A stretch of DNA of 64,000 nucleotides from Deltaproteobacteria bacterium UBA5205 (GTDB lineage: Bacteria > Desulfobacterota > Syntrophorhabdia > Syntrophorhabdales > Syntrophorhabdaceae). The notes beneath the pieces were generated by a model. It made no database searches, was not told the DNA's origin, and was given only the letters and a program-made list of their open reading frames with translations. The stretch spans positions 40,718-104,717 of the forward strand of contig DHVP01000034.1 in NCBI GenBank assembly GCA_002412715.1, written 5' to 3'. The first letter of the stretch is position 1; every line of letters begins with the position of its first letter. A program made the translations under genes and the position numbers. Positions 42,204 to 49,463 of the stretch are shown piece by piece.

Positions 42204-44429
42204 TTAACGAACGGGCCGGATCGACGCCTTCAGCCTCTGCGCGAGCAAGCTGCAGCGCCTATGGGGTCTGTCGTTCCGTATGGCAATGGAGAGGGCCTTC
42301 TTTGTTCCTACGAGATAGACAAGCTTCCTCCCCCTCGTGATGGCCGTGTAGACCAGGTTCCTCTGGAGGAGGAGGTAATGCTGGGTCAGGATGGGTATCA
42401 CCACGGCGGGGTATTCGCTCCCCTGGGATTTGTGAACGGAGATCGCATAGGCCAGGATAAGCTCGTCAAGCTCGCTGAATTCGTAGGATATGATCCTGCC
42501 GTCGAATTCCACACGGAGTTCCTGCACCTCCCTGTCTATGCGCACTACCCTGCCGATATCTCCGTTGTAGACATCCTTTTCATAATTGTTTCGTGTCTGC
42601 AGAACCTTGTCGCCCACCTTAAAAAAGCGGCCGGCCCGTGAAATCCCATCCGTGGACCCGTTCAGCGCCTCCTGAAGCTGTACGTTCACGTTCGTCACTC
42701 CGGCCACCCCCCGGTGCATCGGCGTCAGGACCTGGATATCGTTCAGCGGATGAAGGCCGAAGCGGGACGGAATGATATTCTTGCAGAGGTCAACAATATA
42801 CCGCAGAACCTCATCAGGGTCCTCAATCTCTGCAAAGAAAAAATCCTGGCCTTGCTCGGCGTGCCTCTCAAAAAAGGGCATTTCGCCGCTGTTGATCCGA
42901 TGGGCGTTGACTATGATCATGCTTCTCGTGGATTGCCGGAATATCTCACCCAGCCGGACGGTGGCCACACATCCGGACGCGATGATATCCTTGAGGACGC
43001 TGCCGGGGCCGACGGAGGGGAGCTGGTCCACGTCACCCACGAGCACAAGCGTAGCCTCTTGCGGCACAGCCTTGAGAAGATGGTACATCAGCGGGACATC
43101 GACCATCGAGGCCTCGTCTATAATGATGAGGCCCGCGTCCAGGGGGTTTGACTCGTTGCGTTTGAATCCCGATTCCGAGGAAGGGCCCCCGGGGGTGTAT
43201 TCAAGAAGACGATGGATGGTCCGGGCCTCAAGGCCGGCCGCCTCGGTCATCCTTTTCGCCGCCCTGCCCGTGGGGGCGGCAAGGAGTACTTTCTGTCCCA
43301 TTTTTCCGGCGATCCCGATGATACCCTTTATGATCGTCGTCTTGCCTGTTCCCGGGCCTCCCGTTATGACGAGTACCTTCTCTTCGATGGAAGCCCGCAC
43401 CGCCTCGAGTTGCCGTTCGGAAAAAACGATCCCCTGATTTCCCTGAACCCACAGCATGGCGTCTTTTAAGTTGAGAAGGCGCAGTTGTTTCGGGAATGCC
43501 GCAAGCTTGCCGAGGAGCTCCGCAATCCCTTTTTCTGAAACATAGAGGGATGCGAGGTAGACAATACCGGCACCGTATTTCCCCGCCGCGGCGGGCAGCC
43601 AGGTCAGGTCATCGAGGATCACTTTCCACTGGGCGGCAAGGCTGCCGAGGGCCGGGGGGATCTTGTCGATCGCCACTTCGAGCACCTCGCTGCATCTCTC
43701 GGTAAGCTGTTCGCCGGGAAAGAAAAGGTGCCCTTCATCCGAGAGCTGTCCGAGCACATAGAGGATGCCCGTCTCGATTCTAAGAGGTGCTTCCTTTTCA
43801 ATTCCGAGCTTCCCGGCTATCCTGTCGGCGGTGAGAAAACCTATGCCGAATATATCGACGGCCAGCCGGTAAGGGTTCTCGCTTACCACTCTGACGGCAT
43901 CGCTTCCGTAGAAGCGGTATATCTTGGCGGCATAAGCGGGGCTTACCCCGTTGCCCTGGAGAAACACCATGACATTGCGGACTTCCTTCTGCTCGTCCCA
44001 GGCCGCTTTGATCATATCGATGCGCTTGTCGCCTATGCCGGGGACCTCATGGAGCCTTTCCATGTCCGTGTCGATGATGTCGAGGGTCGCTTCGCCGAAC
44101 CGGGTCACGAGCCTCTTCGCCATGACCGGCCCTATTCCCTTGATCATACCCGAGCCCAGGTAGCGTTCGATGCCTTTGACCGTTGCCGGCAACAGCGTTT
44201 CATAGGAAGCTACCTTGAACTGTTCACCCCAGCGGGGGTGTACCCCCCAGCTGCCCTTTAACCTCAATATTTCGCCGGGAACGATCGAATACAGGGTACC
44301 GACGACGGTAATCAGGGAATTTCTTCCCTCTATTTTAACTTTCGCTATGGTATAATGATTCTCTTCATTGTAATATGTAACACGTTCGACCTGTGCCTTG
44401 ATTTCGCACTGTAAGATATTCTCAGGCAT
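42204..44429 (-). CDS. recD2: RecD2-type ATP-dependent DNA helicase
   Basis: The 741-aa protein has the RecD2 architecture: N-terminal OB-like part, helix-hairpin-helix segments (LGSGMIKGIGPVMAKRLV, LHEVPGIGDKRIDMIKAAW, FGIGFLTADRIAGKLGI), then SF1 helicase motifs: ITGGPGTGKTT (motif I), IIDEASMVD (II), LVGDVDQLPSVGPGSVLKD (III), an SH3-like insert and YAISVHKSQGSEYP (V) and TAITRGRKLVYLVG (VI). Length agrees with the family (700-750 aa). It is a 5'-3' helicase acting in DNA repair, independent of RecBC. It is transcribed away from the LETM1-like gene. Confidence 0.96.
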   Translation of the reverse strand: MPENILQCEIKAQVERVTYYNEENHYTIAKVKIEGRNSLITVVGTLYSIVPGEILRLKGSWGVHPRWGEQFKVASYETLLPATVKGIERYLGSGMIKGIGPVMAKRLVTRFGEATLDIIDTDMERLHEVPGIGDKRIDMIKAAWDEQKEVRNVMVFLQGNGVSPAYAAKIYRFYGSDAVRVVSENPYRLAVDIFGIGFLTADRIAGKLGIEKEAPLRIETGILYVLGQLSDEGHLFFPGEQLTERCSEVLEVAIDKIPPALGSLAAQWKVILDDLTWLPAAAGKYGAGIVYLASLYVSEKGIAELLGKLAAFPKQLRLLNLKDAMLWVQGNQGIVFSERQLEAVRASIEEKVLVITGGPGTGKTTIIKGIIGIAGKMGQKVLLAAPTGRAAKRMTEAAGLEARTIHRLLEYTPGGPSSESGFKRNESNPLDAGLIIIDEASMVDVPLMYHLLKAVPQEATLVLVGDVDQLPSVGPGSVLKDIIASGCVATVRLGEIFRQSTRSMIIVNAHRINSGEMPFFERHAEQGQDFFFAEIEDPDEVLRYIVDLCKNIIPSRFGLHPLNDIQVLTPMHRGVAGVTNVNVQLQEALNGSTDGISRAGRFFKVGDKVLQTRNNYEKDVYNGDIGRVVRIDREVQELRVEFDGRIISYEFSELDELILAYAISVHKSQGSEYPAVVIPILTQHYLLLQRNLVYTAITRGRKLVYLVGTKKALSIAIRNDRPHRRCSLLAQRLKASIRPVR

Positions 44430-44555
44430 GGATTAATACTATCGGAAAACCGGCGATAATAAAAGTGAAAGATGTTGGCTCGCGGCGCGTTCCACCGTTG
44501 TTTGCACAATATTGAAGTTGGATAGGTATTACATCTGACTGTGGGGTGGATTTAT

Positions 44556-44906
44556 ATGTTGCGTTCGGTATCCCGTGTGATACAATATCAGCTCTCAAGA
44601 ATGGTTACGAATAACAAAGCGTTACTTCTCCACGAAGCCGATAAGATCACCGGATTCATGCGGTTGCTTATGAAACCGAGGAACACCCAGGCAAAGTGGA
44701 CGAAAGAGGAAAGAAGACTCCTGAGGGCACATCTCAGGCACCTGTCGTACTACGTACCTGCCCTCGTGATATTCGTCATGCCTTTCGGGTCCCTGCTGAT
44801 ACCGCTCCTCGCCGAGGTCCTCGACCGAAGAAAAGCTTTCCGTAAAACGGCACAGAACGGTTTTGACGCCGCGGGCAGCGGCAGCGGCATCACCCTTAGA
44901 TCCTGA
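44556..44906 (+). CDS. Small LETM1-like membrane protein
   Basis: A 116-aa protein with a soluble N-terminal part (LLLHEADKITGFMRLLMKPRNTQAKWTKEERRLLRAHLRHLS) and one hydrophobic segment (YYVPALVIFVMPFGSLLIPLLAEVLDRR), a short version of the LETM1-like domain seen in many deltaproteobacteria. The ATG at 44556 follows GGGGTGGA. A GTG 15 bp earlier is possible. The C-terminal tail is Gly/Ser-rich. Function is unknown; it could affect ion or membrane homeostasis. Confidence 0.75.
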   Translation: MLRSVSRVIQYQLSRMVTNNKALLLHEADKITGFMRLLMKPRNTQAKWTKEERRLLRAHLRHLSYYVPALVIFVMPFGSLLIPLLAEVLDRRKAFRKTAQNGFDAAGSGSGITLRS

Positions 44907-45121
44907 AACAACCTCCCTCATGCCTTATGGTACGCCCCGCTTTACCCGTTGTCATTTGCCGTCGCATAAGGTAATATAAAGATCAGGAAGAGCATGCGAT
45001 CAGCAATATTCCCCGTCAGCAACAGGCAAAAAAGACAAGAAGTCCCTGACACATCCCCCGGCAAAGATCCTCTCACGCACCTGTCCGATTATCCCGGTCC
45101 TGTGCCATACATGGAAAACGC

Positions 45122-47263
45122 GTGATACGGTTTAACGACATCGTTGACGAGGTTCTGAGGTACAACCCCGATGCCGATGTGGAACTGCTCCAGAAGGCGT
45201 ACATCTTCTCCGCCAAGGCGCATAAGGGGCAGGTACGACTTTCCGGAGAACCCTACCTTATTCATCCCCTGGAAACCGCCTATACCCTCACCAAGATGAA
45301 TCTCGATATCCCGAGCATCGTCTCGGGCCTTCTTCATGACACCATAGAGGATTCCTATGTTGACAAGAAGGAGATCGAGGAATATTTCGGCAAGGAGATC
45401 GCCGAGCTTGTCGACGGTGTTACGAAGATAAGCAAGATACCACTGAAGACATCGGAGGAGTCGCGGGTCGAGAATTTCCGCAAGATGATCCTCGCCATGA
45501 GCAAGGACATCCGGGTGATTCTGGTCAAGCTTGCGGACCGGTATCACAACATGCAGACCCTCAATTTTCTCTCCCCCGAAAAACAGATAGAGATCGCCAG
45601 GGAAACCTTCGAGATCTATGCCCCGCTGGCACACAGGCTCGGCATAGAATGGCTGAGGGCCGAACTGGAAGACGCGGCCTTCAAATACTTAAAGCCTGCG
45701 GAATACAAGCTCATCGCCGAAAACATCGCCCAGAAAAAGAAAGAGCGTGAGGCCTATATCAATGAGGTCATCGGGCTCCTGCGACAGAAACTCGATGAAT
45801 TCCACCTCCGGGCCGACATCTTCGGAAGGGCGAAACACCTTTACAGCATTTACCGCAAGATGAGCCTCGAGGGACTCAACATAGACGACATCTACGATAT
45901 CATCGCCTTCAGGGTCGTCGTCGACACGATCAAGGAATGCTACGAGGCGCTGGGCATCATCCATGCCGCCTACAAACCGATACCGGGCAAATTCGGTGAT
46001 TATATCGCACTGCCGAAGGCCAACATGTACCAGTCCCTGCATACGAAAATCATCGGGCCGCACGGCGAGAAAATAGAGATACAGATCAGGACGAAGGAGA
46101 TGCATCGCCTGGCGGAAGAGGGTATCGCGGCCCACTGGAAGTACAAGGAAGGAAAGGTCTTCAATCCGAAGGAAGACAAGATCTTCGCCTGGCTGCGCAG
46201 GATCATCGAATGGCAGCAGGAACTCAAGGACAACAAAGAGTTCATGGAGATCTTCAAGATCGACCTGTTTCCTGACGAAGTATATGTTTTTACGCCCAAC
46301 GGTGATGTCCGGGAGCTTCCCAAGGGGGCGACCCCCGTCGATTTCGCCTATGCCATCCATTCCGAATTGGGCCACCGGTGCATCGGCGCCAAAGTGAACG
46401 GCAGACTCGTACCGCTTCGCTACACCCTGAAGAGCGGCGACACCGTCGAGATCATGACAAGTCCCACCCACAAGCCAAGCAAGGACTGGCTGAGCTTTGT
46501 CTCCACATCAAAGGCGAAGACGAAGATCCGGCAATGGATCAAAACTGAACAGCGGGAAAAGAGCATCGAGCTTGGCCGCAACCTGCTCGACAAGGAGCTT
46601 TCAAAGCACGACATGAGCTTTTCCCGGCTGCTCAAAAGCGGAGGCTTTCAGCCCCTCGCCAAAGACTTCAGCCTTGAGACCGTCGACGACCTCTTTGCCA
46701 GCGTGGGTTATGGACTCTACACCCCTCTGCAGGTCCTCAATAAGATCATTCCCGAGACGGAAAAACCCGCCGGGAAGATCAAGACCATCATCAGCTCATT
46801 GAAAAAGGGGGGCCGCGACAACGCGATCAAGATCAAGGGCATCGATGGGCTCGTCATACGCTTTGCGCGATGCTGCAACCCCATCCCCGGCGACAATGTC
46901 ATCGGTTTCATCACCCGCGGGCGCGGCCTGACCGTCCATGTCGAGGACTGCCCGAACGTCCACACATACGATGAGCAGCGCAAGGTGGAGGTCACATGGC
47001 AGCTTAGCAAGGACTATACCTTTCCCGTCAGGTTCAAGGTCACGGGGAACGACCGCAAGGGTCTCCTTTCCGATATCTCGAGCGTCATAGCGGCCAATAA
47101 GGTAAATATCTTGAGCGCCCAGGCGATGACGTATCCCGACAGGTCTGCGGCAGGCATATACGAGGTTGAGATAGAACACATGTCACAACTGCAGAAGGTT
47201 ATGAAGTCCATCCAGAAGATAAAAGGGGTGCGGTCCGTGGACCGGATGAGGAGTATAACTTAG
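45122..47263 (+). CDS. rsh: Bifunctional (p)ppGpp synthetase/hydrolase (Rsh)
   Basis: The 713-aa protein (GTG start) has all domains of long RSH enzymes: HD hydrolase (KAHKGQVRLSGEPYLIHPLE, LLHDTIEDS, LVKLADRYHNMQTL), synthetase domain (GRAKHLYSIYRKM, RVVVDTIKECYEALG, YQSLHTKIIGPHGEKIEIQIRTKEMH), TGS (VYVFTPNGDVRELPKGATPVDFAYAIH) and a C-terminal zinc-finger/ACT part (RFARCCNPIPGDNVIGFITRGRGLTVH, GLLSDISSVIAANKVNILSA). Hydrolase and synthetase residues appear intact, so it should both make and destroy (p)ppGpp. It is the last plus-strand gene before a large repeat hairpin. Confidence 0.96.
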   Translation: MIRFNDIVDEVLRYNPDADVELLQKAYIFSAKAHKGQVRLSGEPYLIHPLETAYTLTKMNLDIPSIVSGLLHDTIEDSYVDKKEIEEYFGKEIAELVDGVTKISKIPLKTSEESRVENFRKMILAMSKDIRVILVKLADRYHNMQTLNFLSPEKQIEIARETFEIYAPLAHRLGIEWLRAELEDAAFKYLKPAEYKLIAENIAQKKKEREAYINEVIGLLRQKLDEFHLRADIFGRAKHLYSIYRKMSLEGLNIDDIYDIIAFRVVVDTIKECYEALGIIHAAYKPIPGKFGDYIALPKANMYQSLHTKIIGPHGEKIEIQIRTKEMHRLAEEGIAAHWKYKEGKVFNPKEDKIFAWLRRIIEWQQELKDNKEFMEIFKIDLFPDEVYVFTPNGDVRELPKGATPVDFAYAIHSELGHRCIGAKVNGRLVPLRYTLKSGDTVEIMTSPTHKPSKDWLSFVSTSKAKTKIRQWIKTEQREKSIELGRNLLDKELSKHDMSFSRLLKSGGFQPLAKDFSLETVDDLFASVGYGLYTPLQVLNKIIPETEKPAGKIKTIISSLKKGGRDNAIKIKGIDGLVIRFARCCNPIPGDNVIGFITRGRGLTVHVEDCPNVHTYDEQRKVEVTWQLSKDYTFPVRFKVTGNDRKGLLSDISSVIAANKVNILSAQAMTYPDRSAAGIYEVEIEHMSQLQKVMKSIQKIKGVRSVDRMRSIT

Positions 47264-47268
47264 AGGCG

Positions 47269-47340
47269 GGTGATGGGTAATAGGTTATGGGTGATGGGAA
47301 AGGAAAAATACCTATTACCCATGACCTATTACCCATCACC
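47269..47340. repeat. Heptamer-repeat hairpin between rsh and rpmB
   Basis: The left arm (47269-47298) and right arm (47311-47340) are 30 bp each, made of 7-bp units (GGTGATG, GGTAATA... and CCTATTA, CCCATGA...). They pair with only three mismatches around a 12-nt A-rich loop. The element starts 5 bp after the rsh stop and ends 8 bp before the rpmB end, so it can act as terminator for both convergent genes although it lacks a clean T-tract. The unit is the same as at 6993-7069 and 59734-59809. Confidence 0.93.
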
Positions 47341-47348
47341 TATCTTCA

Positions 47349-47540
47349 CTATACCGCTTTCTGAAAATTTCCCTTCTTGATACACTTTGCACAGACTCTT
47401 ACCTTGCGGGTTTCTCCATCTTTCACAATACGGACGGCCTGCAAGTTCGGCAGCCATTCCCTTTTGCTCTTGTTATTGGCATGACTGACGTTATTACCAA
47501 TTTGTTTTCCTTTTCCACAGATCTCACAGATCCTTGCCAT
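47349..47540 (-). CDS. rpmB: 50S ribosomal protein L28
   Basis: The 63-aa protein begins MARICEICGKGKQIGNNVSHANNKSKR, the standard L28 start, and ends VRVCAKCIKKGNFQKAV. Four cysteines in two CxxC pairs make it the zinc-binding (C+) form. The start at 47540 follows GGAGG at 5 bp spacing; an upstream in-frame extension is leader sequence. It lies alone on the minus strand next to repeat-rich DNA. Confidence 0.96.
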   Translation of the reverse strand: MARICEICGKGKQIGNNVSHANNKSKREWLPNLQAVRIVKDGETRKVRVCAKCIKKGNFQKAV

Positions 47541-47693
47541 TTTGACCTCCTGACCTTGCTTGCGTCCTTGTATTTCCTTTAAAGACAAAGATTTTACTCG
47601 CTTAGGCGTCGTATGTCAATAGTTTTGTCCTCGCTTCCCCCGGGCGGAAATCGCCGGATGGTGCTGCGGCAAACCGATGGCCGGGTTTCGGCG

Positions 47694-47739
47694 TTTTATA
47701 GGTCCTATAGGACTTATACGACCTATAGGACCTATAAAA
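47694..47739. repeat. 18-bp perfect inverted repeat built of TATAGGTCC-type units
   Basis: TTTTATAGGTCCTATAGG (47694-47711) is the exact reverse complement of 47722-47739, with a 10-nt loop ACTTATACGA. The arms are themselves palindromic (TATAGGTCCTATA), so a hairpin or cruciform can form in several registers. It lies about 150 bp upstream of the rpmB start. The T-run on one side and A-run on the other also give it a terminator-like look. Confidence 0.93.
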
Positions 47740-47740
47740 A

Positions 47741-47764
47741 GTCTTTGCTACTGTCTTTGCTACT
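47741..47764 (+). repeat. Tandem 12-mer GTCTTTGCTACT x2
   Basis: Two perfect copies of GTCTTTGCTACT follow the inverted repeat by 1 bp, with a degenerate third (GTCTTGCTTCTG, 47765-47776). Two adjacent repeat types in one non-coding stretch suggest frequent slippage here. Confidence 0.9.
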
Positions 47765-47914
47765 GTCTTGCTTCTGTTTCATTGCCAAAACGAATAGGAC
47801 TGGTAAGCTATTTCTATAGTTATTGAAATCACTTCGGTTTTAATCTTGCACTGCCATGAGGCAATCAGAGCAAAGTCTTTTAGCATCATCCACTTAGGAC
47901 CGCATTTCAACAAT

Positions 47915-47948
47915 TTATCAACAGGAAATCCACAATCGCTGTGGAAAA
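47915..47948. other. Cluster of three DnaA-box-like 9-mers
   Basis: TTATCAACA (47915-47923), AAATCCACA (47926-47934) and, on the other strand, TTTTCCACA (47940-47948) fall within 34 bp beside an AT-rich stretch. TTTTCCACA fits the general box TTWTNCACA and the other two are one or two bases from TTATCCACA. No dnaA or gidA gene is near, so this may be a DnaA-titrating site or chance rather than an origin. Confidence 0.4.
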
Positions 47949-47962
47949 CATCGCCGGGTCCC

Positions 47963-48472
47963 TTAGTGATCGGCGGCCATTCTATCGAATCGTGCCTTGA
48001 CGCCCGGGGCGATGAAGCATTCTTTCGCTTCACCTGAATTCACCTCCAGGATGTATCGGGCAAGATAGCGGGAACTGATCTGCGTTGGGTCGTGGGGGCG
48101 GGCCCCCTTGTGAACATGGACCACCTCATAACGCCCGTTTATGAAGATCATGTCCAGGGGAATATAGGTGTTCTTCATCCAGAAGTAATGCATGTCGTCC
48201 CGGTCATAAATGAAAAGCATGCCCGTACGGCGCCGCATCGATGTTCTGAACATCAACCCCCGGGCCTGCTGCTCGGGTGTTATCGCCGTCTCGGCCTCAA
48301 AGCGGCAGAACTCCTTCTTCTTTCCATCATGGAAGGTCACGCTGACACCGGGAAGGTCAATGGCATCGACGGAAAAAGGGGACACAATGAGTGCAACGAC
48401 CATCAGGGTGAAAATGATGTGAAATCGATATGAGGGTCGGGCAGCGGTTATCAAGGGTTTAAGAACTTTCAT
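47963..48472 (-). CDS. DUF192 family exported protein
   Basis: A 169-aa protein with a signal or anchor (FHIIFTLMVVALIVSPFSVDA) and the DUF192 core: FRFEAETA-like strand, ITPEQQARGLMFRTSM, RRTGMLFIYDRDDMHYFWMKNTYIPLDMIFIN, and a C-terminal ARYILEVNSGEAKECFIAPG. Domain length matches the family (about 120 aa). DUF192 proteins are widespread, with no firm biochemical role. It is monocistronic, 231 bp downstream of the C_GCAxxG gene. Confidence 0.88.
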   Translation of the reverse strand: MKVLKPLITAARPSYRFHIIFTLMVVALIVSPFSVDAIDLPGVSVTFHDGKKKEFCRFEAETAITPEQQARGLMFRTSMRRRTGMLFIYDRDDMHYFWMKNTYIPLDMIFINGRYEVVHVHKGARPHDPTQISSRYLARYILEVNSGEAKECFIAPGVKARFDRMAADH

Positions 48473-48588
48473 CCCTTATGGTGCGACGGCATAGGTCAAA
48501 AGTCAAGGAACACTTTGACGAAGGGAGTCAATATACCGGCATATAAACTGGTGATTGAAAGGAAGTCATGATAGCGACTGATATTAGA

Positions 48589-48668
48589 GTCGGACGGCGG
48601 CAGGTGTAGGTGGGGTAAATGGGAGCCCTGCCATATTTTCGGGGAAGCAGGAATTTCCGCCGTCCGAC
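48589..48668. repeat. 80-bp element with 12-bp perfect terminal inverted repeats
   Basis: GTCGGACGGCGG (48589-48600) is repeated inverted at 48657-48668, enclosing 56 bp that itself contains a second small complementary pair (GGCAGG near 48599 with CCTGCC near 48627). The nested pairing could fold into a branched RNA on either strand. It lies between the C_GCAxxG gene stop and the DUF192 start. There is no T-tract, so it is not a standard terminator. Confidence 0.75.
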
Positions 48669-48703
48669 ACATGATCTTCGATTTCGGGATGGCCCTGTCT
48701 GTT

Positions 48704-49246
48704 CTAGCGGCGGGGCATTTCCAGGAGAGTTTCTGCGGCCAGCCGCGCCGACTTTCCCGCGCATTTTGAGCACGCTTCGCGTCCGCCCTCATGCTCAAAT
48801 CTCAAGGCCTCTTCTTTGTTTTCAGGATCGTAGCTCTTTCCGAGCAGCTTCGCCTGGATCTCGGCACACTGGAAACTTCCAAATTCATCGTGATACTTTC
48901 TGTAGAATTGCCTCACGATCTCCACGGACCTCGGGAACCCGGTCTCTCCCTTGTTTCCCGGCTCGGGCCATATGGTATCTTCCAGTTTGTCTCTGCCGGA
49001 AGCCAGACCCAGCGCCAGTACTCCACCGACAAGGGCCCCGCAGACCTGTCCTATGCCCGAGGTAGCCCGGCCGCCAAAGGTCAGCGCCTTGAAGATCGTC
49101 ATTCCCGTCGCGAGTTTGAATTCCTGCTGGAGGGCCAGAAGCACCATCTGGCCGCATCCGGAGAATTCGTAATCGTATGCGGCAGCCCGTCTTTCAACCC
49201 TGTCCAGTATTTCCTGTCTTTCTTCCTGAGATATCTGCTCAGCCAT
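48704..49246 (-). CDS. C_GCAxxG_C_C family redox protein
   Basis: The 180-aa protein has FSGCGQMVLLALQQEF near the N-terminus, TFGGRATSGIGQVCGALVGGVLALGL in the middle and a C-terminal C-x(n)-C set (SFQCAEIQAKLLGK, REACSKCAGKSARLAAE). That fits the C_GCAxxG_C_C family of probable redox or metal-binding proteins found in anaerobes. The start is 49246 because the upstream part of the longer frame covers the spacer after the 54-aa ORF. It is the last gene of the catabolic operon. Confidence 0.87.
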   Translation of the reverse strand: MAEQISQEERQEILDRVERRAAAYDYEFSGCGQMVLLALQQEFKLATGMTIFKALTFGGRATSGIGQVCGALVGGVLALGLASGRDKLEDTIWPEPGNKGETGFPRSVEIVRQFYRKYHDEFGSFQCAEIQAKLLGKSYDPENKEEALRFEHEGGREACSKCAGKSARLAAETLLEMPRR

Positions 49247-49286
49247 TGTGCGTCCCTCTCTTCCAATAGAGTATTGCGGTATTTCG

Positions 49287-49451
49287 TCAACAGGATGGCG
49301 GGGGTTTCGGTCTGTCGCTGTCCTCCCCCGTGTCCGGGACAAAATCCTTTATTTCGCAGGTCCTCGGTTGCAGGGTCTCATATGTCTCCTGCCATGGCCC
49401 GAAGAGATCCTTTTCTCTCTGTAATTCTTCATCCGTCAAAAATATGTCCAT
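49287..49451 (-). CDS. Small unannotated ORF, 54 aa, with strong RBS
   Basis: An ATG at 49451, preceded by GGAGGG at 7 bp, opens a 54-codon frame: MDIFLTDEELQREKDLFGPWQETYE then a middle with CEIKDFVPD and a tail DRPKPPPSC. It is acidic, has two cysteines, no membrane segment and no similarity I recognise. It starts 12 bp after the 901-aa oxidase stop and ends 40 bp before the C_GCAxxG start, just as an operon gene would. It is too short to be picked by common length cut-offs. Confidence 0.65.
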   Translation of the reverse strand: MDIFLTDEELQREKDLFGPWQETYETLQPRTCEIKDFVPDTGEDSDRPKPPPSC

Positions 49452-49463
49452 AGATATCCCTCC

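Larger units (their letters stand above)
47541..47962. other. Repeat-rich AT-skewed region between rpmB and DUF192 gene
   Basis: This 422-bp gap holds the rpmB leader, an 18-bp perfect inverted repeat (47694-47739), a 12-bp tandem duplication (47741-47764), an AT-rich stretch (about 47770-47910) and a cluster of three DnaA-box-like 9-mers (47915-47948). A minus-strand reading frame (47779-48033) overlaps the DUF192 gene and is not considered real. Confidence 0.7.

Noticed and set aside
47915..47948. Chromosomal replication origin
   Set aside because: Only three imperfect boxes and no dnaA, dnaN, gidA or similar gene in the window; kept only as a low-confidence DnaA-box cluster.
47779..48033. 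84-codon minus-strand frame upstream of rpmB
   Set aside because: It overlaps the DUF192 gene end in another frame and has no start signal or recognisable motif.
48589..48668. SRP (4.5S) RNA or tRNA-like gene
   Set aside because: The GGAAGCAG-like segment is not flanked by the conserved SRP domain IV sequence, and no tRNA T-loop is present.
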